Assembly: GCA_002291985.1 (NCBI GenBank)
Contig: DBBB01000009.1
Location: forward strand, 1-50,511
DNA length: 50,511 bases
Source: Firmicutes bacterium UBA995
GTDB lineage: Bacteria > Bacillota > Sulfobacillia > UBA995
Direction of reading: 5' to 3'
Of the stretch, positions 50,344 through 50,511 are shown piece by piece (within the stretch, counting starts at the first letter, position 1; every line of letters begins with the position of its first letter). Under the pieces are notes generated by a model. That model did not search any database, was not told the origin of the DNA, and worked only from the letters and a program-made list of their open reading frames with translations. Made by a program: the position numbers and the translations under genes.

Positions 50344-50511
50344 ATGCTCGAGTTCGAGGTGACGGGGCGGGACTTCGCCGCGGCGGGAAACGCTGCAACC
50401 CGTATCAAGCGGGCACTGGAACAGGTCGGATTCTCGGCCCGAGCGGTGCGCCGCGCTGCCATAACCGCCTACGAGGCGGAGATGAACATCATCATTCACA
50501 CGGACAACGGC
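50344..50511 (+). CDS. Anti-sigma-factor-like ATP-binding protein (HATPase_c), 5' part
   Basis: The first 56 codons of a frame that leaves the window. It begins LEFEVTGRDFAAAGNAATRI and reaches ITAYEAEMNIIIHTDNG, the N box of the GHKL ATPase domain in the style of SpoIIAB/RsbW-like serine kinases. The ATG at 50344 is used; GTG at 50320 is in frame too. Together with the DRTGG gene it is a set that often precedes PHP-domain, NuoE/NuoF-like and hydrogenase catalytic genes. Confidence 0.82.
   Translation, partial: MLEFEVTGRDFAAAGNAATRIKRALEQVGFSARAVRRAAITAYEAEMNIIIHTDNG

Noticed and set aside
49372..50499. 375-codon minus-strand open frame
   Set aside because: Antisense to the ECF/DRTGG/HATPase genes, low-complexity composition.

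Overview
The window is a high-GC chromosomal segment from a Bacillota (Firmicutes) bacterium, most likely a Clostridia-like anaerobe. Three things support this: Shine-Dalgarno sites of the GGAGG type with many GTG/TTG starts; a gene order that follows the origin-proximal backbone of Bacillus/Clostridia (tmk-darA-holB-ricT-rsmI-abrB-metG-tatD-rsmA ... ispE-spoVG-glmU-prs-rplY-pth-mfd-spoVT-spoVB-mazG-rqcP-divIC-tRNAs-tilS-ftsH ... birA-greA-lysS); and a set of [FeFe]-hydrogenase maturases. The species cannot be named from sequence alone.

Layout. 1-1132: 3' end of a 23S rRNA and a complete 5S rRNA. 1289-6145: a ferredoxin and a signalling block (response regulator, membrane hybrid histidine kinase carrying a frameshift, HD-GYP protein). 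6193-9868: DNA precursor, replication and translation housekeeping genes, convergent with a small AbrB regulator. 10332-13724: metG-tatD-rsmA, with a structured metG leader. 13786-19913: ykuK, ispE, an NTP-transferase, spoVG, glmU, prs, rplY. 19944-29715: pth, mfd, a PrsA-type foldase, a SpoVT without its DNA-binding domain, SpoVB-like flippase, mazG, an HU remnant, rqcP, a transglycosylase and divIC. 29828-29996: tRNA-Met and tRNA-Lys. 30196-31479: an MFS transporter on the minus strand. 31694-40263: tilS, ftsH (behind a tiny leader ORF), cca, an M20 peptidase, ftcD-fchA, birA. 40264-44570: a leader with a terminator hairpin, then a TM1266-type regulator and hydE-hydG-hydF. 44530-45558: threonine dehydrogenase on the minus strand. 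45755-49231: a bifunctional nuclease, a dusB remnant, an HTH regulator, greA and lysS. 49430-50511: an ECF-type membrane protein, a DRTGG protein and the start of an HATPase protein, a set often found beside hydrogenase structural genes, which may lie just beyond the right edge.

Working together: most genes are housekeeping. The unusual signal is erosion of sporulation-linked and neighbouring genes inside an otherwise conserved backbone. SpoVT lacks AbrB, HU is cut to its first 44 residues, yabG/veg/sspF/yabP/yabQ/spoIIE/hpt are not at their usual places, and dusB survives only as a 3' fragment where the hyd/tdh genes sit. The second theme is the [FeFe]-hydrogenase assembly operon: HydE and HydG make the organic ligands of the H-cluster and HydF is the scaffold. 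Its promoter-distal leader looks like a transcription attenuator. No CRISPR array, insertion sequence or prophage was recognised.
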